DNA of 14,424 nucleotides, from contig JBGPGW010000061.1 of NCBI GenBank assembly GCA_041484095.1, positions 1-14,424 of the forward strand, in the 5' to 3' direction. Shown in pieces: positions 6,044 through 13,426 of this stretch. Position 1 is the stretch's first letter; each line of letters starts with the position of its first letter. The DNA comes from JBGPGW01 sp041484095. GTDB taxonomy: Bacteria > Pseudomonadota > Alphaproteobacteria > CADEGL01. The notes beneath the pieces were generated by a model. That model was not told where the DNA came from, searched no databases, and saw only the letters and a program-made list of their open reading frames with translations. Position numbers and translations under genes: made by a program.

Positions 6044-7410
6044 CCGCCGCCATACCGAAACGGACGTGGCGCGAAGCACTTGCCGACTATCGCGACAGGC
6101 GCGTCATTGCCATGCTGTTTCTCGGTTTCTCCGCAGGGCTTCCGTACCCGCTGGTCTTTGCGACCTTGTCGCGCTGGCTTAGCGAAGCCGATGTTTCTTT
6201 GACGGACATTGGCCTGCTTTCGCTCGTTGGCCTGGCCTATGGATTCAAATTTCTTTGGGCACCCTTGGTCGATCACCTGCGATTGCCGGTGCTCTTTAGA
6301 CATCTCGGACGCCGGCGCAGCTGGATGCTCCTGGCACAGATCGGTATTGCCGGCGGGCTGCTCGGGATGGCGATCACCGATCCAAAAATCGATTTATGGA
6401 CAATGACCATATTCGCGGTCGTCGTTGCCTTCGCATCGGCCACTCAGGATATAACGATCGATGCGTGGCGCATCGAGATCGCACCGCAGGAGTTGCAAGG
6501 TGCGCTGGCCGGCTCTTATCAACTCGGATACCGCGCGGCGCTCTTCGTCGCGGGCGCCGGGGTCTTTTTTCTGGTCGACGCACTTCAAGCCCGTGGTGAG
6601 CTGCAGGATGACGGTGCGCTCGCGGGTTGGCCGACGGCTTATCTCGTAATGGCCGGATTTATGGTCGTCGGACTCGTGACGACACTGGTCATCCGCGAGA
6701 TCTTGCCGGCAGCCCTCCCGGCGACGAAAATGGGCGCCGGGCCGCCGCCGCTCGCGAACCGCATCGCGGCATGGCTGATCAAAGCGGTCATCAATCCCTT
6801 TGTCGATTTCTTCGCCCGCAATGGCTGGATGAGCATCGTGATCCTGGCCTTCATCGGGTGTTACTGGCTATCCGATCGCGTGTGGGGCGTGATGGCGCAG
6901 CCCTTCTATCACCAGCTCGGCTTCAGCAAGACCGAAGTCGCGATCGTTGCCAAAAGCTACGGGATACTTCTCAGTGTTGCCGGCGCGCTTTTGGGAGCGG
7001 CCATCGTGAGCCGATTCGGGCTGATGCGCCCGCTTCTCATTTGCGTTGTGCTGACGGCGCTGACGAACCTGTTGTTCCTTGCCCTGGCCGAATACGGCAA
7101 GAGCGTTCCCTTGCTCGTCTTCGTCATCAGTGCGGAAAATCTCGCGAGCGGAATGGCTGGAACAGTGCTGATTGCCTATCTTTCAAGCCTCACCAACACC
7201 GCCTACACTGCGACGCAATACGCGCTTTTCAGCTCGCTCATGGTCTTGCCCGGCAAATTGGTCGCCGGCGCATCGGGCTGGATCGTCGACAGCATCGGAT
7301 TTCCGCTCTTTTTCGTCTACACGACCCTCATGGGCATTCCGGCGCTGGTTCTGCTTCTTATTCTTATGGCAAATACCCACCGCATGCCGGCGCCGACCCG
7401 AGCGGTATGA
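6040..7410 (+). CDS. AmpG-like MFS permease
   Basis: AmpG-type major facilitator permeases import anhydromuropeptides (GlcNAc-anhydroMurNAc peptides) for cell-wall recycling, which in some bacteria also feeds beta-lactamase induction. The 456-residue protein has about 12 or more membrane segments. Family signatures are LGFSAGLPYPLVFATL near residue 28, YGFKFLWAPLVDHL near 67, GRRRSWMLLAQ near 90, and the strongly conserved ATQDITIDAWRIE near 138. The C-terminal half contains ENLASGMAGTVLIAYLSSL and TATQYALFSSL, also typical. Substrate specificity is inferred from the family. ATG 6040 overlaps the stop of an eight-codon upstream ORF and has no strong ribosome site of its own. It follows the kinase, possibly by read-through. 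Confidence 0.9.
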   Translation: MTAAIPKRTWREALADYRDRRVIAMLFLGFSAGLPYPLVFATLSRWLSEADVSLTDIGLLSLVGLAYGFKFLWAPLVDHLRLPVLFRHLGRRRSWMLLAQIGIAGGLLGMAITDPKIDLWTMTIFAVVVAFASATQDITIDAWRIEIAPQELQGALAGSYQLGYRAALFVAGAGVFFLVDALQARGELQDDGALAGWPTAYLVMAGFMVVGLVTTLVIREILPAALPATKMGAGPPPLANRIAAWLIKAVINPFVDFFARNGWMSIVILAFIGCYWLSDRVWGVMAQPFYHQLGFSKTEVAIVAKSYGILLSVAGALLGAAIVSRFGLMRPLLICVVLTALTNLLFLALAEYGKSVPLLVFVISAENLASGMAGTVLIAYLSSLTNTAYTATQYALFSSLMVLPGKLVAGASGWIVDSIGFPLFFVYTTLMGIPALVLLLILMANTHRMPAPTRAV

Positions 7411-7429
7411 TCTATCGTGCAAAAGTGTG

Positions 7430-7466
7430 CTTGAGCGTGCGGAAGGCCGTTGACCGATCGCTCAAG
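7430..7466. repeat. 8-bp inverted repeat upstream of ald
   Basis: CTTGAGCG at 7430-7437 and CGCTCAAG at 7459-7466 are perfect inverted copies separated by 21 bases, in the 118-base gap before ald. A weak promoter-like pair overlaps the right arm: TTGACC 7450-7455 and TAGTCT 7471-7476, spacer 15. The arms could form an RNA stem after the permease gene or be an operator for an alanine-responsive regulator. No regulator gene is adjacent. Confidence 0.35.
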
Positions 7467-7517
7467 GCCATAGTCTCATGCCCGGGCGCAGCAGACGCGC
7501 CATAAATCGGATCAATC

Positions 7518-7523
7518 GAGGGA
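7518..7523 (+). promoter_or_regulatory. Ribosome binding site that fixes the ald start
   Basis: GAGGGA lies five bases before ATG 7529. It supports that start over the in-frame ATG at 7478, which would add 17 Arg-rich residues not expected at the N terminus of alanine dehydrogenase. Confidence 0.75.
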
Positions 7524-7528
7524 AAGTC

Positions 7529-8647
7529 ATGCTTGTCGGCGTACCGAAGGAAATCAAAGTCCTTGAGCATCGCGTCGGGCTTGTGCCCGGGAGCGTGAGG
7601 GAGCTTGTCCATCACGGCCACACGGTTCTGGTGGAGACCAGGGTCGGCGAGGGTATCGGCATAACCGATGCCGACTATGTCGCGGCCGGCGCGAGCATCG
7701 CAGGCAGCGCCAAGGACATCTACGGCAAGGCCGACATGATCGTGAAGGTCAAGGAACCGCAGCCGCAGGAGTTTGCGCTCCTGCGCGAGAACCAAATCTT
7801 GTTCACCTATCTGCATTTGGCGGCCGAGCCGTCTCTCACCAAGGCCCTCATTTCATCGGGCGGCGTTGCCATTGCCTATGAGACCGTGACCGATACGGCC
7901 GGCGGGTTGCCGCTTCTCGCGCCCATGAGCGAGGTCGCGGGTCGCATGTCCATTCAGGCCGGCGCGCATTGCCTGGAGAAGACGCAGGGCGGCCGGGGCG
8001 TGTTGCTGGGGGGCGTGCCCGGCGTGCCCGCGGCCGACGTCCTTGTCATCGGCGGCGGTGTTGCCGGGACCAACGCTCTTCGCGTCGCGATCGGCATGGA
8101 GGCACGGGTCACGGTCATCGAGAAAAATCTTCGCCGCCTCTATGAGCTCGACATGCTCTTTGGGGCGAAGCTCAACACGATCTATGCGACCGTCGACGCG
8201 GTCGAAGCGCACGCGCTGAATTCGGATCTCGTGATCGGCGCGGTCCTGGTGCCGGGTGCGGCCGCGCCCAAACTGATTTCCAAAGAGCTCGTCACGAAAA
8301 TGCGCCGCGGCGCGGTGCTGGTCGACATCTCGATCGACCAGGGCGGCTGTTTTGCGACGAGCAAGCCCACGACTCATGCCGAGCCCACCTTCGTCGAAGG
8401 CGGCGTCGTTCATTACTGCGTGACGAACATGCCAGGCGCCGTGCCCCGGACATCGACGTTCGCGCTCAACAACGCAACGCTGCCGTTCGTGATCGCGCTG
8501 GCGGACAAGGGTTACAAGAAGGCGCTCAACGACGACGCGCATCTCAGGAACGGGCTCAACGTATGTCACGGCAAGGTGACACACGCAGCCGTAGCACGCG
8601 ATCTCGGGCATTCCTTTGTCACGGCGGATAAAGCGCTCGCCGCGTAA
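7529..8647 (+). CDS. ald: Alanine dehydrogenase
   Basis: Ald interconverts L-alanine and pyruvate plus ammonia with NAD+/NADH, letting alanine serve as carbon and nitrogen source or storing amino groups. The 372-residue product starts MLVGVPKEIKVLEHRVGL, a hallmark N terminus. Substrate residues fall at the numbers known for the family: Lys75 in VKVKEP, catalytic His96 in FTYLHLA, and Asp270 in VDISIDQGG. The nucleotide fold has VLVIGGGVAGTNALR, and VTVIEKN ends its second strand with Glu198, where many homologues have Asp; an acidic residue there fits NAD rather than NADP. The start is set by the GAGGGA site and by homology. The macrodomain gene follows after 47 bases on the same strand. Confidence 0.96.
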   Translation: MLVGVPKEIKVLEHRVGLVPGSVRELVHHGHTVLVETRVGEGIGITDADYVAAGASIAGSAKDIYGKADMIVKVKEPQPQEFALLRENQILFTYLHLAAEPSLTKALISSGGVAIAYETVTDTAGGLPLLAPMSEVAGRMSIQAGAHCLEKTQGGRGVLLGGVPGVPAADVLVIGGGVAGTNALRVAIGMEARVTVIEKNLRRLYELDMLFGAKLNTIYATVDAVEAHALNSDLVIGAVLVPGAAAPKLISKELVTKMRRGAVLVDISIDQGGCFATSKPTTHAEPTFVEGGVVHYCVTNMPGAVPRTSTFALNNATLPFVIALADKGYKKALNDDAHLRNGLNVCHGKVTHAAVARDLGHSFVTADKALAA

Positions 8648-8665
8648 GGCCGATCTCCCGGCCTT
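8646..8665. terminator. Hairpin between ald and the macrodomain gene
   Basis: AAGGCCG at 8646-8652 pairs with CGGCCTT at 8659-8665 around a six-base loop, starting in the ald stop codon. No T-run follows, so it may be a weak attenuator or an mRNA 3'-end stabiliser within an operon, rather than a full terminator. Confidence 0.4.
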
Positions 8666-8694
8666 CGGAGTGACCGCCTTGGTCGGAGCATCGA

Positions 8695-9216
8695 ATGGGC
8701 GGAGAGATTGTTGTCATCCAGGGCGACATTACGACCCAGGCGGTCGACGCGGTCGTCAACGCGGCGAATGAATCGCTGCTGGGCGGCGGCGGCGTTGACG
8801 GAGCGATCCATCGTGCGGCCGGGCCCGAATTGCTCGTGGCGTGTCAGGCACTCGGTGGATGCCCGACCGGCGAGGCCAGGATCACGCGCGGATTTCGCCT
8901 GCCCGCTCGATATGTCATCCACGCGGTGGGCCCCATCTGGCGGGGCGGCGTCGCCGGCGAGGACTCGCTCCTGGCCGCATGTCATCGGAGTGCGCTGGAT
9001 TTGGCCCGCGCCCATCACCTCGAGACGATCGCATTCCCTGCGATCTCGACCGGCGCTTATGGCTTTCCGATCGAGCGAGCCGCGCGCATCGCGATCGACA
9101 CTGTCGCCGACGAGATCGACAGAAGCGGCGCAATCGAGTCCGTGCGCTTCGTTTGCTTCGGCCCCGAGGCCACGGAAATCTTCCGAAGGGCCCGCCAAGC
9201 GGTCGCGCGTGTTTAG
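8695..9216 (+). CDS. Macrodomain protein, probable O-acetyl-ADP-ribose deacetylase
   Basis: The 173-residue single-domain protein is a MacroD/YmdB-type macrodomain. It shows GDITTQAVDAVVNAAN at about 8-23 with the adenine-binding Asp and the conserved Asn, the loop GGGGVDGAIHRAAG with its catalytic-loop Asp, and the distal-ribose loop PAISTGAYGFPIERAA. Enzymes of this type hydrolyse O-acetyl-ADP-ribose, the by-product of sirtuin deacylation, and some remove mono-ADP-ribose from proteins. It acts in the cytoplasm. GGAG at 8685-8688 lies six bases before ATG 8695. It is 47 bases after ald and 24 bases before the synthetase/acetyltransferase gene, suggesting one transcript. Which ADP-ribose derivative is the true substrate is not visible. 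Confidence 0.92.
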   Translation: MGGEIVVIQGDITTQAVDAVVNAANESLLGGGGVDGAIHRAAGPELLVACQALGGCPTGEARITRGFRLPARYVIHAVGPIWRGGVAGEDSLLAACHRSALDLARAHHLETIAFPAISTGAYGFPIERAARIAIDTVADEIDRSGAIESVRFVCFGPEATEIFRRARQAVARV

Positions 9217-9240
9217 GCCCCGAATTACCGACGCTTCGCC

Positions 9241-11955
9241 ATGACGGTCCGCAATCTCGACCGCATGTTTTCGCCGCGATCCGTGGCGCTCATCGGCGCC
9301 AGCCGGCGGGCCGGGTCCGTCGGCGCCGTCGTCGCGCGAAATCTTCTCGGTGGGGGGTTTGCCGGCGATATATTTTTCGTCAACCCGAAGGCCGAAACGA
9401 TTCTCGGCGCCGCCGTCTTTCCAAGCATCGAAGCCCTTCCGACGCCGCCCGATCTTGCGGTCATCTGCACGCCGCCCGATGCGGTTCCAGACGTGATCCG
9501 CGCGCTCGGCATGCGCGGCACGAAGGCGGCCGTCGTCATCACCGCGGGGTTCGGGGAAGGAGAGCGGACGATCGGCCGGGCTCGCCAGCAGGCACTGCTC
9601 GATGCGGCGCGTCCGCATCTCCTGCGCATCGTCGGCCCGAACTGCGTGGGAATCCTGGCGCCGGGGATCGGCCTCAATGCCAGCTTCGCCCATCTCGCGC
9701 CGCTCGATGGGGGCGTGGCTTTTCTCACGCAGTCCGGCGCGATCCTCACGGCGATACTCGACTGGGCGGCCGCGCGCCGGATCGGCTTTTCTCACGTGGT
9801 TTCGCTCGGCGACATGGCCGATGTCGATTTCGGCGATATGCTGGATTATCTCGCGAACGACCCGAAGACGCGCGCCATCCTTCTCTATATCGAGGGCGTC
9901 ACACAGGCGCGGAAGTTCATGTCGGCGGCGCGGGCCGCCGCGCGCTTAAAGCCTGTCGTCGCGATCAAGGCCGGACGGCATGCCGAAGGTGTTCGGGCCG
10001 CGAGCTCGCATACGGGCGCCCTCGCGGGTTCCGACGATGTGTACGCTGCCGCCATGCGACGCGCCGGCATGTTGCGGGTCAACGACCTGGAAGAGTTGTT
10101 CGACGCGGTTCAGACCCTCGCGCTCGCGCGCCCGCCGAAAGGCGATCGCATCGCGATCGTGACCAACGGAGGCGGTGCGGGCGTCATCGCGACGGATTCC
10201 GTCATCGAGCATGGCGGCCGACTTGCCGTTCTGTCGGACGAGGTGATGGCGCGTTTGGACGCTGTCTTGCCGTCGACATGGTCGCGCGGCAATCCGATCG
10301 ACATCATCGGCGACGCCGATGGGGAGCGCTATGCCAAGGCGATTGCGCCGCTGCTTGGCTCCCCCGACATCGACGCGCTCCTCGTCCTGAATTGCCCGAC
10401 CGCTATCGCGTCGAGCGCGGACGCCGCCAGGGCCGTGGTGCATGCTCTCGCCGGCAAGACAGACAGCATCTTCACGAGCTGGCTCGGTGTGGAAGCGGCG
10501 GCGGAAAGCCGGCGTCTGTTCGCCGAGGCGCGCATCCCGAGCTATGAGACGCCGTCACAGGCCGTGCGCGCCGTCATGCACATGGTTGAATATCGCCGTA
10601 ATCAGGCGAGCCTCATGGAAACGCCGCCGAGTATTGCGGACGATGACGCGCCGGATATGGCCTCCGCGCGGGCGTTGGTGGAGACGGCCCTCGCGGACGG
10701 CCATGAATGGCTCACGGAGCCGGAGGCCAAGTCGCTTCTCTCGGCCTACCGCATTCCTGTCGTGGAAACGTATGTCGCCAGCGACCCTGCGGCCGCCGGG
10801 GCTGCCGCCGCTCGCATCGGGGCGCCGGTTGCTCTCAAGATCCTGTCGCCCGATATCACGCACAAGAGCGATGTCGGCGGCGTCTCGCTTGATCTCGCGA
10901 CCCCTGAATCCGTCGAGGCCGCCGCGGCCGCGATGCGGGCCCGGGTGGCGGCCAGCGCGCCGAAGGCGCGTATCGATGGCTTCACGGTTTCACGAATGGT
11001 GCGACGGCCGCACGCCTACGAGCTCATCGTCGGCGTGACGGGAGACCCCCAATTCGGCCCGATGATCCTCTTCGGCCAAGGCGGAACCGCCGTCGAAGTG
11101 ATCAACGATAAGGCGCTTGCCCTGCCGCCCCTCAACCTGCGCCTGGCGCGGGATCTCATCGGGCGGACCCGCATCGCGCGCCTCCTCGAAGGATTCCGGG
11201 ACCGGCCTCCGATCGCGCTCGACGCGCTGGCACTCACCCTCGTCCGTGTCTCGCATCTAATCGAAGACCTCGGCGACGTCGCGGAACTCGACATCAACCC
11301 GCTATTGGCCGACGAGACCGGGGTCATCGCGCTCGATGCGCGTGTGCGCATTGCACGCGGCTCCGGGCCATCCGCCCGGCGGTTCGCGATCCGCCCCTAT
11401 CCCGCGGAGCTGGAAGAAACGATCGTCCTCGAAGGCGACCGCAGGCTCATTCTCCGCCCCGTGCGGCCCGAGGACGAGCCCGCGTTCATCGATGCCTTCA
11501 GCAAGCTGGACCCGAGCGACGTTCGCCTTCGCTTCTTTGCCCCTCTCAAGACGCTGACGCACGAGCTGGCTGCACGTCTGACGCAGATCGACTACGACCG
11601 CGAAATGGCGCTTGTCCTGGCGGAGCCGGGTCCGGCGGGCCGGGCCGCCATCCTCGGCGTCGCCCGCATGCACGCCGACCCCGACATCCAGAACGCGGAG
11701 TTCGCGGTCGTGGTGCGCAGCGATGCCCAAGGACGGGGATTCGGGTTCCTGCTGATGTCGCGGCTCATTGCCTATGCGCGGAAGCGCGGGCTGCGGCTTC
11801 TCTTTGGAATCGTGCTTCGCGACAATCAGACGATGCTGTCGCTGTGCCGTGAACTCGGCTTCACGATATCGCCTGCGGCGGACGACCCCACGCTTTTTCG
11901 CGTGAGCCTCGATCTCGATCGGCCAGCTCAGGCCGCTTCGTCATCCAGCGCGTAG
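9241..11955 (+). CDS. ADP-forming acyl-CoA synthetase fused to GNAT acetyltransferase (Pat-like)
   Basis: The 904-residue protein combines the alpha and beta parts of an NDP-forming acetyl-CoA synthetase with a C-terminal Gcn5-type acetyltransferase, the layout of the lysine acetyltransferase Pat. A CoA-binding Rossmann domain starts at about 5 (FSPRSVALIGASR). The succinyl-CoA-ligase-like domain (about 150-460) contains ASSHTGALAGSD with His257, matching the alpha-chain phosphohistidine of ADP-forming synthetases. An ATP-grasp domain (about 490-710) has SPDITHKSDVGGVSL with His541, matching the second phosphohistidine. The GNAT domain (about 735-885) has acetyl-CoA loop AQGRGFGFLL. Family members acetylate and switch off acyl-CoA synthetases; the retained histidines suggest that acyl-CoA/ATP chemistry may also persist. 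ATG 9241 has no clear ribosome site and is 24 bases after the macrodomain gene. The 3' end overlaps phoB by 28 bases. Confidence 0.93.
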   Translation: MTVRNLDRMFSPRSVALIGASRRAGSVGAVVARNLLGGGFAGDIFFVNPKAETILGAAVFPSIEALPTPPDLAVICTPPDAVPDVIRALGMRGTKAAVVITAGFGEGERTIGRARQQALLDAARPHLLRIVGPNCVGILAPGIGLNASFAHLAPLDGGVAFLTQSGAILTAILDWAAARRIGFSHVVSLGDMADVDFGDMLDYLANDPKTRAILLYIEGVTQARKFMSAARAAARLKPVVAIKAGRHAEGVRAASSHTGALAGSDDVYAAAMRRAGMLRVNDLEELFDAVQTLALARPPKGDRIAIVTNGGGAGVIATDSVIEHGGRLAVLSDEVMARLDAVLPSTWSRGNPIDIIGDADGERYAKAIAPLLGSPDIDALLVLNCPTAIASSADAARAVVHALAGKTDSIFTSWLGVEAAAESRRLFAEARIPSYETPSQAVRAVMHMVEYRRNQASLMETPPSIADDDAPDMASARALVETALADGHEWLTEPEAKSLLSAYRIPVVETYVASDPAAAGAAAARIGAPVALKILSPDITHKSDVGGVSLDLATPESVEAAAAAMRARVAASAPKARIDGFTVSRMVRRPHAYELIVGVTGDPQFGPMILFGQGGTAVEVINDKALALPPLNLRLARDLIGRTRIARLLEGFRDRPPIALDALALTLVRVSHLIEDLGDVAELDINPLLADETGVIALDARVRIARGSGPSARRFAIRPYPAELEETIVLEGDRRLILRPVRPEDEPAFIDAFSKLDPSDVRLRFFAPLKTLTHELAARLTQIDYDREMALVLAEPGPAGRAAILGVARMHADPDIQNAEFAVVVRSDAQGRGFGFLLMSRLIAYARKRGLRLLFGIVLRDNQTMLSLCRELGFTISPAADDPTLFRVSLDLDRPAQAASSSSA

Positions 11956-12620
11956 CCGAACGCGCGCACAGTCCGGATGAGATCGCGCTCGTTGCGGAGA
12001 TTGATCGCCTTCCGAAGCCGCCTGACATGGACGTCGACGGTTCGCGGCTCGACATAGGCATCGCGCCCCCATGCCGCATCGAGCAGTTGCTCGCGCGAGA
12101 AGACGCGTCCCGGATTCTCGAGGAGATGGCGAAGAAGCCGGAACTCCGTCGGGCCAAGATGGATCGGCCGTCCGGCGCGCGTCACCCGGTGGCCGATCAA
12201 GTCCATGGATAAATCCGCGAAATTCAATGCCTCGCCGGTCGACGACGGCTTGGTCCGCCGCAGCACCGCCCGAACGCGGGCGATAAGCTCGGCTGGCGAA
12301 AACGGCTTCGTCACATAGTCGTCAGCACCACTGTCGAGGCCGCGCACGCGATCCGATTCCTCGGTCTTCGCCGTCAACATGATGATGGGGGTCGTGCGCG
12401 TCGCAGGCCGGCGGCGCAGCTGCCGGCAGATCTCGATGCCCGACAATTTCGGCAGCATCCAGTCGAGGACGATGAGATCCGGCGGCTGCTCCGCGACCGT
12501 CAGCAAGGCTTCTTCGCCGTCGATGGCTTCGTCGACCTCGAAGCCCTCGCGCTCCAGGTTGTAGCGAAGAAGCGCGGTCAGGGCCGATTCGTCCTCGACG
12601 ATCAGGACGCGAGGTTTCAG
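11928..12620 (-). CDS. phoB: Phosphate regulon response regulator PhoB
   Basis: PhoB is the OmpR/PhoB-type response regulator that, phosphorylated by PhoR in phosphate starvation, activates pst and other Pho genes. From the proposed start the product is 230 residues, close to the 229 of E. coli. Receiver residues are Glu9, Asp10, phospho-acceptor Asp53 in VLDWMLP, Thr83 and Lys105. The winged-helix output domain (about 133-227) has LGPTEFRLLRHLLENPGRVF and RTVDVHVRRLRKAI. No ATG, GTG or TTG occurs near the expected N terminus. CTG 12620-12618 encodes exactly the initiator of the family's M-KPR-x-LIVEDE start and overlaps the phoU TGA. The nearest in-frame upstream GTG, some 27 codons back, would add unrelated residues from the phoU frame. 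The 3' end overlaps the convergent synthetase gene. Confidence 0.95.
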   Translation of the reverse strand: MKPRVLIVEDESALTALLRYNLEREGFEVDEAIDGEEALLTVAEQPPDLIVLDWMLPKLSGIEICRQLRRRPATRTTPIIMLTAKTEESDRVRGLDSGADDYVTKPFSPAELIARVRAVLRRTKPSSTGEALNFADLSMDLIGHRVTRAGRPIHLGPTEFRLLRHLLENPGRVFSREQLLDAAWGRDAYVEPRTVDVHVRRLRKAINLRNERDLIRTVRAFGYALDDEAA

Positions 12621-13330
12621 TTCGTCTTGTCCGGACTTTCGCCGGGTACCGTGAGCTTCTTGTGCCGCAACTCGCGCATGGGTCCGCCGCGGACGAGGAA
12701 ATGGCACAGCTCGGCGATATTGGTTGCGTGATCGCCGATGCGCTCGATGTTCTTGGCGATGAAGAGCATATGCGTGCACGGCGTGATGTTTCGGGGATCC
12801 TCGAGCATGTAGGTCAGAAGCTCGCGAAAGAGACTCGTGTACAGCGCATCGAGCTCCTCGTCCCGGTTCCAGACCGCGAGCGCCTTGACGGTATCGTGTT
12901 CGATATAGGCATCGAGCACATCCTTGACCATTTCCTGCGCGACCTCCGCCATGCGGGGAATCGTGGCCAAGGTCTTCAGCACCGGATACTCGTTGAGGCG
13001 AATCACGCGCTTCGCCACATTCGTCGCACAATCCGCCACGCGTTCGATTTCAGACGAGACCTTGAGGGCCGAGACGATTTCCCTCAAATCCGCGGCCATC
13101 GGTTGGCGAAGCGCGAGAAGGCGCAAAATAAGATCGTCGATTTCAAGCTCGAGCTCGTCAACGAAATCGTCGTGCTCGATGGTCTGGGCGGCAAGCTCCG
13201 TGTCCCGTCGCACGGCCGCTTCGATGGCGCTCTTCAGCTGCGCCTCGGCCAGTCCGCCCATCCGGGCAAGAAGATTGTTCAGCTGCCGCAAATCCTCGTC
13301 GTACTTTTTAACGATATGGCTTTGGGTCAT
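12617..13330 (-). CDS. phoU: Phosphate signalling protein PhoU
   Basis: PhoU is a peripheral cytoplasmic protein that couples the PstSCAB transporter to PhoR and keeps PhoB inactive when phosphate is plentiful. The 237 residues form two three-helix PhoU repeats with duplicated metal-site helices: RVADCATNVAKRV at about 97 and RIGDHATNIAELC at about 200. The N terminus has the typical IVKKYDEDLRQLNNLLARMGG pattern. The start is ATG 13330; a GAGG lies somewhat far upstream, so initiation strength is uncertain. The stop TGA overlaps the proposed phoB CTG. The gene follows pstB by 96 bases, a gap in which I see no gene or clear promoter. Confidence 0.95.
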   Translation of the reverse strand: MTQSHIVKKYDEDLRQLNNLLARMGGLAEAQLKSAIEAAVRRDTELAAQTIEHDDFVDELELEIDDLILRLLALRQPMAADLREIVSALKVSSEIERVADCATNVAKRVIRLNEYPVLKTLATIPRMAEVAQEMVKDVLDAYIEHDTVKALAVWNRDEELDALYTSLFRELLTYMLEDPRNITPCTHMLFIAKNIERIGDHATNIAELCHFLVRGGPMRELRHKKLTVPGESPDKTN

Positions 13331-13426
13331 GTGATCTGTTCATCCTCGTCCAGCGAGCGCTGCAATTGCGCTATCGGCCGTCACGCCTTCGGCATGCATT
13401 CGTCCGAACGGCTCGGGTGGCAGTCT

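Noticed and set aside
8566..9795. 409-residue minus-strand open frame
   Set aside because: It is antisense to three supported genes, with an Arg/Asp-rich composition typical of GC-driven shadows.
8841..10547. 568-residue plus-strand open frame
   Set aside because: It is an out-of-frame shadow of the macrodomain and synthetase/GNAT genes, very rich in Arg, and would conflict with two well-supported proteins.
12621..13031. Upstream in-frame extension of phoB inside phoU
   Set aside because: It would add up to 137 residues translated from the wrong frame of phoU and unlike any receiver-domain N terminus. The family start aligns with CTG 12620.
13331..13426. Possible Pho box or promoter in the pstB-phoU gap
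   Set aside because: I looked for spaced CTGTCA-like repeats and a -35/-10 pair and saw none that were convincing. The operon promoter is probably outside the window.
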